A DNA stretch of 5,383 bases from assembly GCA_031254795.1 (NCBI GenBank), contig JAIRTS010000288.1:1-5383 (forward strand), given 5' to 3'. A program made the translations under genes and the position numbers. Every line of letters starts with the position of its first letter. The first letter of the stretch is position 1. Below the pieces are notes generated by a model. It saw nothing but the letters and a program-made list of their open reading frames with translations. It had not been told where the DNA came from and did not search any database. Source of the stretch: Treponema sp. GTDB taxonomy: Bacteria > Spirochaetota > Spirochaetia > Treponematales > Breznakiellaceae. This document shows positions 1-5,367 of the stretch, piece by piece.

Positions 1-1633
1 CGAGGTAATTGGGATTTAGGGCGAGCGCCTTTTCAAGGGCGCTTTTGCTTTCCTCATTGCGTCCTAGAAGATAGAGGCAACGACTCATCCTGTAGTGGAC
101 GCGGGCGGCTATTTCCGGACTGTGAATTCCCCGCGAAACAGCTTCCTCGTAGTAAGCGAGCGCTTCCGCCGCGTCAATATGCCGCGCTTCCATGATGCGA
201 GCCATGTTCGCCGGCACGGCGTAGTAGCGGGTGTCATGGAGAATGCGATTTAGCCGTTCATGCGCTCCATCAAGATCGCCTGCGTAGACAAGGGAAATGC
301 CTTTGTACAGCTCAAGCCATGCGCCCGTTATGTTGTTATAGGCGGCGTTCTGGATAAGCCACTGCATTTCCCCGGGGCGGCGCAGAAAATTGAACAACCA
401 GCCCGACCATTCGTAAAACCGCTCGTCAGAGGGGCGCTCGTTCAGCAATATCCATGTTTGGGCTATGATTTTTTCAGGAGTCTTGATTTCGCGTTCACGG
501 CGGAGCGTTTCCAACTCTATGAGCGGATCAACGGCTTGTTGAGATTCAAGATAGGAGAGCGCGGCTTCCGGCGGCAATAACCGTGAATATTTGATGACGC
601 CGTACGTAGCGTACGGCGCGGAAGGATCGTCATGCAACTGCGAAGCGTCTGCAAGCTGTTCAAGAAAAGCGGCGGCTTTTTGAGGGTTGGTTTCCGTTGC
701 GGCCAAATTGTAAAGACTCTTCAATTTATAAGCGGCATTTTGGGACGTGGAAAGCATTGTCCAGAACGAACGGGCGCTCGTCGTATTATTTGAGAGGTAC
801 AGCGCGTCCGCCTGGCGGATAACGCTCTCTTCATCGGAGAATTGAGCGAAAATTTGCGCCGCTTGCAAGGGCTTGTCGTAATCGTAGAAGAATTGAGCGG
901 CAAAATTCCACACTTTCGGCGACTTGCTGGTTTTGAGCAACTCATTTGTCCGCGCCGAGGCCGAGGCGATGTCGCCGCCGAGTATCTGCAAAATAGCGTC
1001 GTCAAGCGCGAATTGTTCTTGTTCTATTGTCTCAGGAAAAAGCGATTCTTTCTCAGGAATTTGAGCAGCCTTTGCGGGGTCATTCATGTCGCCTAAAAGC
1101 ACGTAGACGCTCAAAGCAGCCGGTTTATACCGCGTTCCGAAAAGGCGCGATGCGTAAGAACGCAACAACTCAGCTTGGGCGTTTTCCAGTTCGGCGTCGG
1201 AACCCGGCTCGTCCGGCAAAAAAAGGAGGGCTTCTGCGGCGATTGCCGCAAGCGGCGCAGAAGCCGGATAACGGGACGCCGCTTTTTGCGCGGATTTTTG
1301 ATACACGGCTAGAAAATGAGCGTCTTGTTGGGCTAAAAACCTTCTCCGCTTCAACACGGAGAGCAGAGATTCTACAGAAAGAGCCTTCTTCTCAAGGTTA
1401 TCGAACGCGCGGTTTATCTGGTTGACACTCGCGATCCCTTGCGTGTTTTCCAAAAAAACATCGAATTCCTGCAAGGCTCGAAAAAAACGCTCGTCATCCT
1501 GCCCGGATTGGGTAAGGTTCCGTTCGATAATAGAGACAACGCCAAGCGCCCCCAAGAGAATGCATCCTACTATAACACCCGCCACCAAGGCGACATTGAG
1601 AGAATCTTTCTTTAGACGAGCTTTTTTTTTCAT
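1..1633 (-). CDS. Membrane-anchored tetratricopeptide-repeat protein (C-terminus beyond window)
   Basis: The minus-strand frame from the ATG at 1633 stays open for 544 codons to the left edge, so the gene is partial at its 3' end. The start is a basic stretch (MKKKARLKK) followed by a hydrophobic segment at about residues 12-36 (VALVAGVIVGCILLGALGVV), which looks like an uncleaved signal anchor. The remainder would be periplasmic, by the positive-inside rule. The body is Ala/Leu-rich paired helices. The clearest TPR unit is at about residues 507-541, with YRMSRCLYLLGRNEESKSAL followed by EKALALNPNY. Weaker units lie near 236-292 and 435-470. TPR arrays are protein-binding scaffolds, and no enzymatic motif is visible. 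The start overlaps the nusB stop as ATGA, which indicates translational coupling. Codons 2-4 form a run of nine A. The exact function is unknown; an envelope-complex or YfgM/BamD-like scaffold role is only a guess. That the frame is a real gene is near certain; the start is very likely correct. Confidence 0.9.
   Translation of the reverse strand, partial: MKKKARLKKDSLNVALVAGVIVGCILLGALGVVSIIERNLTQSGQDDERFFRALQEFDVFLENTQGIASVNQINRAFDNLEKKALSVESLLSVLKRRRFLAQQDAHFLAVYQKSAQKAASRYPASAPLAAIAAEALLFLPDEPGSDAELENAQAELLRSYASRLFGTRYKPAALSVYVLLGDMNDPAKAAQIPEKESLFPETIEQEQFALDDAILQILGGDIASASARTNELLKTSKSPKVWNFAAQFFYDYDKPLQAAQIFAQFSDEESVIRQADALYLSNNTTSARSFWTMLSTSQNAAYKLKSLYNLAATETNPQKAAAFLEQLADASQLHDDPSAPYATYGVIKYSRLLPPEAALSYLESQQAVDPLIELETLRREREIKTPEKIIAQTWILLNERPSDERFYEWSGWLFNFLRRPGEMQWLIQNAAYNNITGAWLELYKGISLVYAGDLDGAHERLNRILHDTRYYAVPANMARIMEARHIDAAEALAYYEEAVSRGIHSPEIAARVHYRMSRCLYLLGRNEESKSALEKALALNPNYL
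598..618. repeat. Perfect 9-bp inverted repeat inside the TPR gene
   Basis: CGCCGTACG (598-606) and CGTACGGCG (610-618) are separated by TAG. The segment encodes PYATYG in the TPR protein, so the palindrome is compatible with coding. Right beside it, ACGGCGCGGAA (613-623) recurs in inverted orientation in the hairpin after alaS (3529-3539). Two occurrences are too few to call a repeat family. Confidence 0.4.
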
Positions 1634-1641
1634 ATCTCTCT
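1630..1641 (-). promoter_or_regulatory. ATGA overlap and weak ribosome site coupling nusB to the TPR gene
   Basis: The TPR gene ATG (1633-1631) overlaps the nusB TGA (1632-1630). A purine run AGAGAGA (1641-1635) just upstream offers a weak Shine-Dalgarno (AGAG, 4 bases before the ATG). Together these favour coupled translation at roughly matched levels. Confidence 0.7.
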
Positions 1642-2097
1642 ATTTTCTACCGTTTTTCGTATCCCGTCAAGCATTCCATTGACAAATCCATAAGATTTTT
1701 CTTCGCCAAAAATCTTTGCTATGGTTATCGCCTCACTTATCACTATGGAAGCGGGCGTCTCTCTTTGGAACAGAATTTGATAAACGCTTGTCCGCAACAC
1801 GGCAAGATCCACTCTCCTGAGTCTTGAAAAATTCCAGTTTTCCAGATGGGATTTTATTGTTTCATCTATCTTTTCGAGATTTTCAATCGTACCCGTAATA
1901 AGAAGGCGCGAAAACAACCGCGTTTCTTCTTGGAGACACTCGCTGTCTTTCTCGTCCATCCACGGGAATTCCAGCAACTCTTCAAAAATTCTCCGCTTTT
2001 CAGGCGGCGGTTTAAACCGTCCCTTTACCGCTTCCCAAGAGTACAGCGCCTGAAACGCAAGAATCCGCCCCTGTCTGCGTGACGACATGCTCCCCAT
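1630..2097 (-). CDS. nusB: Transcription antitermination factor NusB
   Basis: This 155-residue, all-helical protein matches NusB along its whole length. The N-terminus has the Arg-rich RNA-binding start and first helix (SRRQGRILAFQALYSWE, residues 6-22). The middle carries NWNFSRLRRVDLAVLR (87-102). The C-terminal signature is ISEAITIAKIFGEEKSYGFV plus NGMLDGI (120-146), equivalent to the E. coli 'NEAIELAKSFG..DSHKFVNGVLD' block. In known systems NusB binds boxA RNA with NusE (ribosomal protein S10), and promotes antitermination in rRNA operons; it acts in the cytoplasm. About 20 extra residues between helices 1 and 2 (roughly 23-48) make it slightly longer than the E. coli protein. The ATG at 2097 shares its A with the TAA stop of the upstream gene (TAATG), and no good Shine-Dalgarno precedes it, so start by coupling is likely. 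An in-frame ATG at 2088 (residue 4) is possible. The stop overlaps the TPR gene start. Confidence 0.96.
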   Translation of the reverse strand: MGSMSSRRQGRILAFQALYSWEAVKGRFKPPPEKRRIFEELLEFPWMDEKDSECLQEETRLFSRLLITGTIENLEKIDETIKSHLENWNFSRLRRVDLAVLRTSVYQILFQRETPASIVISEAITIAKIFGEEKSYGFVNGMLDGIRKTVENREI

Positions 2098-2099
2098 TA
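2095..2099 (-). promoter_or_regulatory. TAATG stop/start overlap coupling the chaperone gene to nusB
   Basis: The TAA of the SurA-like gene (2099-2097) and the ATG of nusB (2097-2095) share one A. The 20 bases before the ATG contain no clear Shine-Dalgarno, so ribosomes terminating on the upstream gene probably reinitiate here. Confidence 0.75.
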
Positions 2100-3386
2100 C
2101 CAGTTGATATATTGAGGAAAGGTTCTGATAGTAGCCGCTCTGCGCAATTCAGTGACCAAATTTTTACTTAACGCCGCAGTGCCAGCGTTCATGCGCTCCT
2201 GCAACAAAGCCGAGGCGATATACTCTTTGACATTTATTGAACCCATTCCCAGATATTCGGGAACGATGTCATTTAAACCCAAGTCTTTTCCCTTCTCTCT
2301 CTTGAGAATGTATAAGATCACGTATTCCTGCGGAGTTTCAATCAGCTTGGACACTCTTCGTATACCCTGATTGTCCGGCCCCGATGAAGGAAACGCCACA
2401 TCAAAAAATTCCTTGCCCATTCGTTGCAACGTAATGCTCTGCACAAAATAATCGGAGCCGGCGAAACAATTTTGATAGTTTTGAGGCTCGCTGTTGTTCT
2501 TTATCTGGGTGAAATGAAACAGGAATTCTTCTCCGCTGCTTCCAATCTGCCGCATGAGTCTGTCCGCAGTGTCTTTCGCTCTGGTTTTAGTCGCCGAGGT
2601 GAATGGAATGCGGATATAATTGCCCTGTACATAGCCGTCCTGCCGGTACAGAGCCGGATGCGCGCGAAGTTCTGTGCTCACATCATCATCGGTAGGCTCT
2701 CCGCCGCCCAGCCTCAAAATATATTTTTGTTGCGCCATCTGCGTTCTCAACTGCGCTCTGAACGCGGCGAGTTCCAAACCGGTTTGTTGCTTGACGGCGG
2801 CGGAAAATTCCACGTCGGTCGGCTGGCGTCCGCCCAAACTCGCGGCCAGTTGATTTTTCATATCCTGAATTTGTTCATTGATCTCGCTGTCACTGACCGT
2901 AACATTGGATTTTGAGACAACCTGAGGAAGGTATCGCTGGGTAATGTATTTATTTATCAGTATCTGCTGTCTCATCTGGTCGCGGTACACGCTCATATCC
3001 ATACCGGTCTGCTGTTTGATTGCCTCGGCAAACTCCGCGTCGGTCGGCATTCTGCCTGCGGACTGCGCCATTTGCTGCTTGATCACCTGAATCTGCTGAT
3101 TGATCTCCGTCTCGGAAATGGTTATCTTTTCTTTTGCCGAAGCCTGAACCACCAGCTTTTGATCGATTATACCATCGAGAACTTGCTGCCGCTCCTGGGT
3201 GGTCGCCACTCTGCTCGCCTGTTTTTCCAGCATTTCAACCTGTAGCCGCAGTTGCTCTGCGGTAACCGGCTCCGTTGTGTTGTACTGAATAGTGGCGACC
3301 ACCGCCTTGCCGTTGTACTGCGCGAATCCCGCAACCGGGATGGCCACGCAGAAAATCGAAAAAATTAAAAACCGTTTGTTTTTCAT
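2097..3386 (-). CDS. Secreted SurA-like periplasmic chaperone / parvulin-type PPIase homologue
   Basis: The protein has 429 residues. Residues 1-22 are a signal peptide: MKNKR, a hydrophobic core FLIFSIFCVAIPVAGF, and a probable signal peptidase I site after FA22. A SurA-N-like helical region follows (about 40-150: an alpha-helix rich in Gln, then DGIIDQKLVVQASAKEKITI and SETEINQQI). This unit is repeated at 164-223. Residues about 231-365 resemble a parvulin domain in layout (GNYIRIPF ... ADRLMRQIGSSGEEF ... GKEFFDVAF ... EYVILYILK), but the usual catalytic histidines are not seen. The C-terminus (385-422, LLQERMNAG...LVTELRRAATI) resembles the last SurA helix and strand. The family escorts outer-membrane proteins through the periplasm; PPIase activity here is doubtful. 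The start at 3386 is preferred over the in-frame ATG at 3446 because the signal peptide and a good ribosome site both begin here. From memory it matches the T. pallidum 'basic membrane protein' Tpn39b next to alaS. It overlaps nusB by one base. Confidence 0.85.
   Translation of the reverse strand: MKNKRFLIFSIFCVAIPVAGFAQYNGKAVVATIQYNTTEPVTAEQLRLQVEMLEKQASRVATTQERQQVLDGIIDQKLVVQASAKEKITISETEINQQIQVIKQQMAQSAGRMPTDAEFAEAIKQQTGMDMSVYRDQMRQQILINKYITQRYLPQVVSKSNVTVSDSEINEQIQDMKNQLAASLGGRQPTDVEFSAAVKQQTGLELAAFRAQLRTQMAQQKYILRLGGGEPTDDDVSTELRAHPALYRQDGYVQGNYIRIPFTSATKTRAKDTADRLMRQIGSSGEEFLFHFTQIKNNSEPQNYQNCFAGSDYFVQSITLQRMGKEFFDVAFPSSGPDNQGIRRVSKLIETPQEYVILYILKREKGKDLGLNDIVPEYLGMGSINVKEYIASALLQERMNAGTAALSKNLVTELRRAATIRTFPQYINW
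2718..2897 (-). repeat. Internal protein repeat, copy 2 (SurA-like residues 164-223)
   Basis: This is the second copy of the unit, from VSDSEINEQIQ through PTDVEFSAAVKQQTG to QKYI, with one residue inserted before the PTD motif relative to copy 1. A short linker (about 149-163) separates the copies. Both keep the EIN start, the RxPTDxEF core and the KQQTG turn. Confidence 0.85.
2943..3119 (-). repeat. Internal protein repeat, copy 1 (SurA-like residues 90-148)
   Basis: This stretch encodes a unit running from ISETEINQQIQ through PTDAEFAEAIKQQTG to NKYI. Aligned by hand to the second copy at 2718-2897, about 30 of 59 positions are identical. It corresponds to the helical SurA-N-type chaperone segment. 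The copies also resemble each other at DNA level around the PTD.EF...KQQTG block, though synonymous differences are common, so the duplication is not recent. Confidence 0.85.
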
Positions 3387-3391
3387 ATTCA

Positions 3392-3398
3392 CTTCCTT
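3392..3398 (-). promoter_or_regulatory. Ribosome-binding site deciding the SurA-like start
   Basis: AAGGAAG on the minus strand lies 5 bases before the ATG at 3386 (AGGA core 7 bases away). It supports this start rather than the upstream in-frame ATG at 3446, whose 20 added residues would bury the signal peptide and which sits in the loop of the leader hairpin. Confidence 0.8.
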
Positions 3399-3419
3399 GC
3401 TCTGTACCGCATCTATTGC

Positions 3420-3465
3420 GTGAGCCTGCTTTAAAATCAACCGCATTTTGAGAAGCAGGCTTCAC
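3420..3465 (-). other. Two-tier leader hairpin upstream of the SurA-like gene
   Basis: In mRNA sense, the 5' arm GTG-A-AGCCTGCTT (3465-3453) pairs with AAGCAGGCT-CAC (3431-3420). This gives 9 perfect base pairs plus 3 more beyond a one-base bulge. Inside the 21-base loop, AAAAT and ATTTT form a further 5-bp stem around GCGGTTG. No T-run follows, so it is not an intrinsic terminator. The structure lies 34 bases before the start codon and leaves the ribosome-binding site free. Possible roles are mRNA 5'-end stabilisation, a protein-binding leader or, as DNA, a dyad operator. Confidence 0.55.
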
Positions 3466-3472
3466 TGTTTCA

Positions 3473-3487
3473 CTTATAAAAAAAAAA
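3473..3487 (-). promoter_or_regulatory. Possible -10 element with T10 tract upstream of the chaperone-nusB-TPR unit
   Basis: A run of ten T (3487-3478) ends in TATAAG (3478-3473), which is 5 of 6 to the -10 consensus. No convincing -35 box is present at 16-18 bases upstream (TCCTTT at 17). If active, transcription would start near 3466, exactly at the 5' base of the leader hairpin. The alternative is that the downstream genes are read only by continuation from alaS. Confidence 0.3.
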
Positions 3488-3511
3488 TTCTCTCGAAAGG
3501 ATACAGTTTTT

Positions 3512-3539
3512 ACGGCGCAAAGCGTACGTTCCGCGCCGT
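3512..3539 (-). other. GC-rich hairpin just after alaS (possible terminator or 3' processing stem)
   Basis: A perfect 7-bp stem, ACGGCGC / GCGCCGT (arms 3539-3533 and 3518-3512), with a 14-base loop, begins four bases after the alaS stop codon. It is followed by AAAAA, not a U-run, so it is not a standard intrinsic terminator. It could protect the alaS mRNA 3' end, pause polymerase, or be incidental. The next T-run (ten T) is 24 bases further on, too far to work with this stem. Confidence 0.4.
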
Positions 3540-3542
3540 CCG

Positions 3543-5330
3543 CTATTCCAGCGCCGCTCTGATTCGCCTGACTCCCGCAGAAGAGGACTGCTCCTTCTGT
3601 ATCTTGAACACGCCGAGTACGCCGGTGCGCTCCACGTGGGGCCCTCCGCACACCTCCCTAGAGAAGTCGCCCATGGAGTACACCTTCACCTGTGAATCGT
3701 ACTTTTCGCCGAACAGGGCGATTGCGCCCGACGCCTTGGCGTCATCAAGGCTCATGATCTTCACAGTCACCGGCAGATCGCGTCTGATCTGCTCGTTGAC
3801 GATTGACTCTACGCGGGCGAGTTCCTCCGCCGTCATGGGTTTGTCGTGGGAAAAGTCGAAACGCATACGCTCCGCAGTGATATTCGATCCTTTTTGCGCG
3901 ACATGATCACCCAGCACGACGCGAAGCGCCTGTTGGAGCAGGTGGGTCGCGCTGTGGTATTTGACGGCTGTCTCCCCATGATCGATGAGGCCACCTTTAA
4001 AGACCTGCTCGCCACCGGCGCGGGAAAGCTCTTGGTGTTTCTTGAACGCCTCGTCAAATTCAGCGCGATTCACGGCAAGCCCCACTTCCGCCGCAAGCTC
4101 CGAAGTAAGCTCAATGGGGAAGCCGTAGGTGTCGTACAATTTGAAGGCAAGCCGCCCGCTCATAATTCTTTGTGGATTTTTGAGCAGATTGGGGATGAGT
4201 TTCTCGAATTCCTTTTCGCCCTTGTGCAAGGTTTCGCGGAATTTTTCCTCTTCCTTGTTCAATTCTTCAATAATGCGCGCCTTGTTTTCGGCGAGTTCGG
4301 GGTAAGGCCCCGCCATTTGCGCTATGATGACCTCCGCTATGGGCGACAGCGCCTCGCCCTCAATGCCGAGCTTGCGCCCATGCCGCACCGCGCGCCGGAT
4401 AAGGCGGCGGAGCACATAGCCTGCGCCCACATTGGAAGGCATCACCGCCTTGGGATCGCCCAAGATAAAAGCCGCCGCCCGCGTGTGATCCGCGATAATG
4501 CGCGCTGATCGGTCTTTTTCCGCGTCAGTTCCGTAACTATACCGAGCAACTTTTCCTATGGATTCTATAATATCCGCAAAAATTTCTGTGTCATACACGG
4601 ATTTTTTGCCGTTCAACACCGTTACGGTGCGCTCAATCCCCATGCCCGTGTCCACGCACATTCTTGCAAGCGGCTCATAGGAGCCGTCCGCCTTTTTGTT
4701 GTACTGCATGAACACATCATTCCATATTTCAAGCCATTTGCCGCAGGAGCAACCCGGGGCGCAATCGGGTCCGCACGGCTCCTTGCCAAAGTCATAGAAC
4801 ATCTCCGAATCCGGTCCGCATGGGCCGGTCGCGCCGGCGGGGCCCCACCAGTTGTCGGCTCGAGGTCTGTAACTGATGCGCTCTTCCGGAATGCCGAGCG
4901 AACGCCACGCGTCCGCAGATTCCTCGTCACGAGGCACCGTCTCGTCGCCTTCAAACACCGTCACGCCAATTTTTTCAACCGGTATGTCAAGCCATTCTGG
5001 AGACGTGAGGAATTCGTAACTCATGCGTATGGCTCCTTCTTTAAAGTAATCGCCTAAAGACCAGTTGCCGAGCATTTCGAAAAATGTCAGGTGGCTCGAA
5101 TCACCCACCCAGTCAATGTCGCCAGTGCGGATACATTTTTGATAGTCAACGAGCCGCTTGCCAGCCGGGTGTTCCTGGCCAAGAAGGTAGGGGACAAGCG
5201 GGTGCATTCCGGCTGTGGTAAAAAGCACCGTCGGATCGTTGTCGGGCAACAGAGACTTGCCCTGAATCTGGACGTGCTGTTTTGATTTGAAAAACTCAAT
5301 ATATTTTGAGCGAAGTTCATTTGCATTCAT
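3543..5330 (-). CDS. alaS: Alanyl-tRNA synthetase, short spirochaete form
   Basis: This class II synthetase charges tRNA-Ala with alanine in the cytoplasm. Motif 1 is NDPTVLFTTAGMHPLVPYLLG (31-51), motif 2 covers RTGDIDWVGDSSHLTFFEML (68-87), and motif 3 is GAGYVLRRLIRRAVRHGR (302-319). Asn300 and Asp400 (in LYDTYGFP) appear to match the E. coli Asn303/Asp400 pair that reads the G3:U70 base pair; this is a memory alignment. A four-Cys cluster (186, 190, 194, 196) sits in the catalytic domain. The editing domain keeps all four metal ligands: HSATH (His459, His463) and CGGPH (Cys561, His565). The protein has 595 residues, against about 875 in E. coli. It stops just after the editing domain (GVRRIRAALE), so the coiled coil and C-Ala domain are absent. 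Residues 444-459 also run straight from FKGGL to the HxxxH motif, without the usual beta-barrel. The start matches the family N-terminus (ELRSKYIEFFKSK). No Shine-Dalgarno is visible. Confidence 0.98.
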   Translation of the reverse strand: MNANELRSKYIEFFKSKQHVQIQGKSLLPDNDPTVLFTTAGMHPLVPYLLGQEHPAGKRLVDYQKCIRTGDIDWVGDSSHLTFFEMLGNWSLGDYFKEGAIRMSYEFLTSPEWLDIPVEKIGVTVFEGDETVPRDEESADAWRSLGIPEERISYRPRADNWWGPAGATGPCGPDSEMFYDFGKEPCGPDCAPGCSCGKWLEIWNDVFMQYNKKADGSYEPLARMCVDTGMGIERTVTVLNGKKSVYDTEIFADIIESIGKVARYSYGTDAEKDRSARIIADHTRAAAFILGDPKAVMPSNVGAGYVLRRLIRRAVRHGRKLGIEGEALSPIAEVIIAQMAGPYPELAENKARIIEELNKEEEKFRETLHKGEKEFEKLIPNLLKNPQRIMSGRLAFKLYDTYGFPIELTSELAAEVGLAVNRAEFDEAFKKHQELSRAGGEQVFKGGLIDHGETAVKYHSATHLLQQALRVVLGDHVAQKGSNITAERMRFDFSHDKPMTAEELARVESIVNEQIRRDLPVTVKIMSLDDAKASGAIALFGEKYDSQVKVYSMGDFSREVCGGPHVERTGVLGVFKIQKEQSSSAGVRRIRAALE

Positions 5331-5338
5331 TGCTACTA

Positions 5339-5367
5339 ATAATAAGAAAAAAACGCCGATTTGTCAA
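5339..5367 (-). promoter_or_regulatory. Sigma-70-type promoter of alaS, abutting the start codon
   Basis: On the minus strand a perfect -35 hexamer TTGACA (5367-5362) is followed by a 17-base spacer containing a T7 run, then a -10 hexamer TATTAT (5344-5339, 5 of 6 to consensus). Transcription would be expected to begin about 6-8 bases after the -10 box, near 5333-5331. The alaS ATG starts at 5330, so the mRNA would have a leader of only 0-3 bases. Assignment is by consensus only; there is no transcript data. Confidence 0.72.

Noticed and set aside
1562..1564. Lipobox-like IVGC at Cys24 of the TPR protein
   Set aside because: The hydrophobic stretch continues for a dozen residues after the Cys (ILLGALGVVSII), which fits a membrane anchor better than a cleaved lipoprotein signal, though spirochaete lipoboxes are loose.
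2086..2088. Alternative nusB start at 2088
   Set aside because: GGGGAG is only one base away from that ATG, which is too close to act as a Shine-Dalgarno; the TAATG overlap at 2097 is the better fit. The difference is three residues and does not affect the call.
3387..3446. Upstream in-frame start for the SurA-like protein (ATG at 3446, 449 residues)
   Set aside because: The added 20 residues would precede a clear signal peptide, the ATG is in a hairpin loop, and the AAGGAAG ribosome site points to 3386.
3420..3539. Intrinsic terminators or a T-box leader in the alaS/chaperone gap
   Set aside because: Neither hairpin is followed by a U-tract on either strand. No T-box signature was seen, and the gap lies downstream of alaS, whose own leader is too short for a riboswitch.
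3846..4508. Plus-strand open frame of 220 codons opposite alaS
   Set aside because: It lies wholly antisense to highly conserved AlaRS sequence, resembles no family, and is explained by the codon bias of the GC-richer gene on the other strand. The same holds for the frame at 2424-2915 opposite the chaperone gene and the small plus frames opposite the TPR gene.
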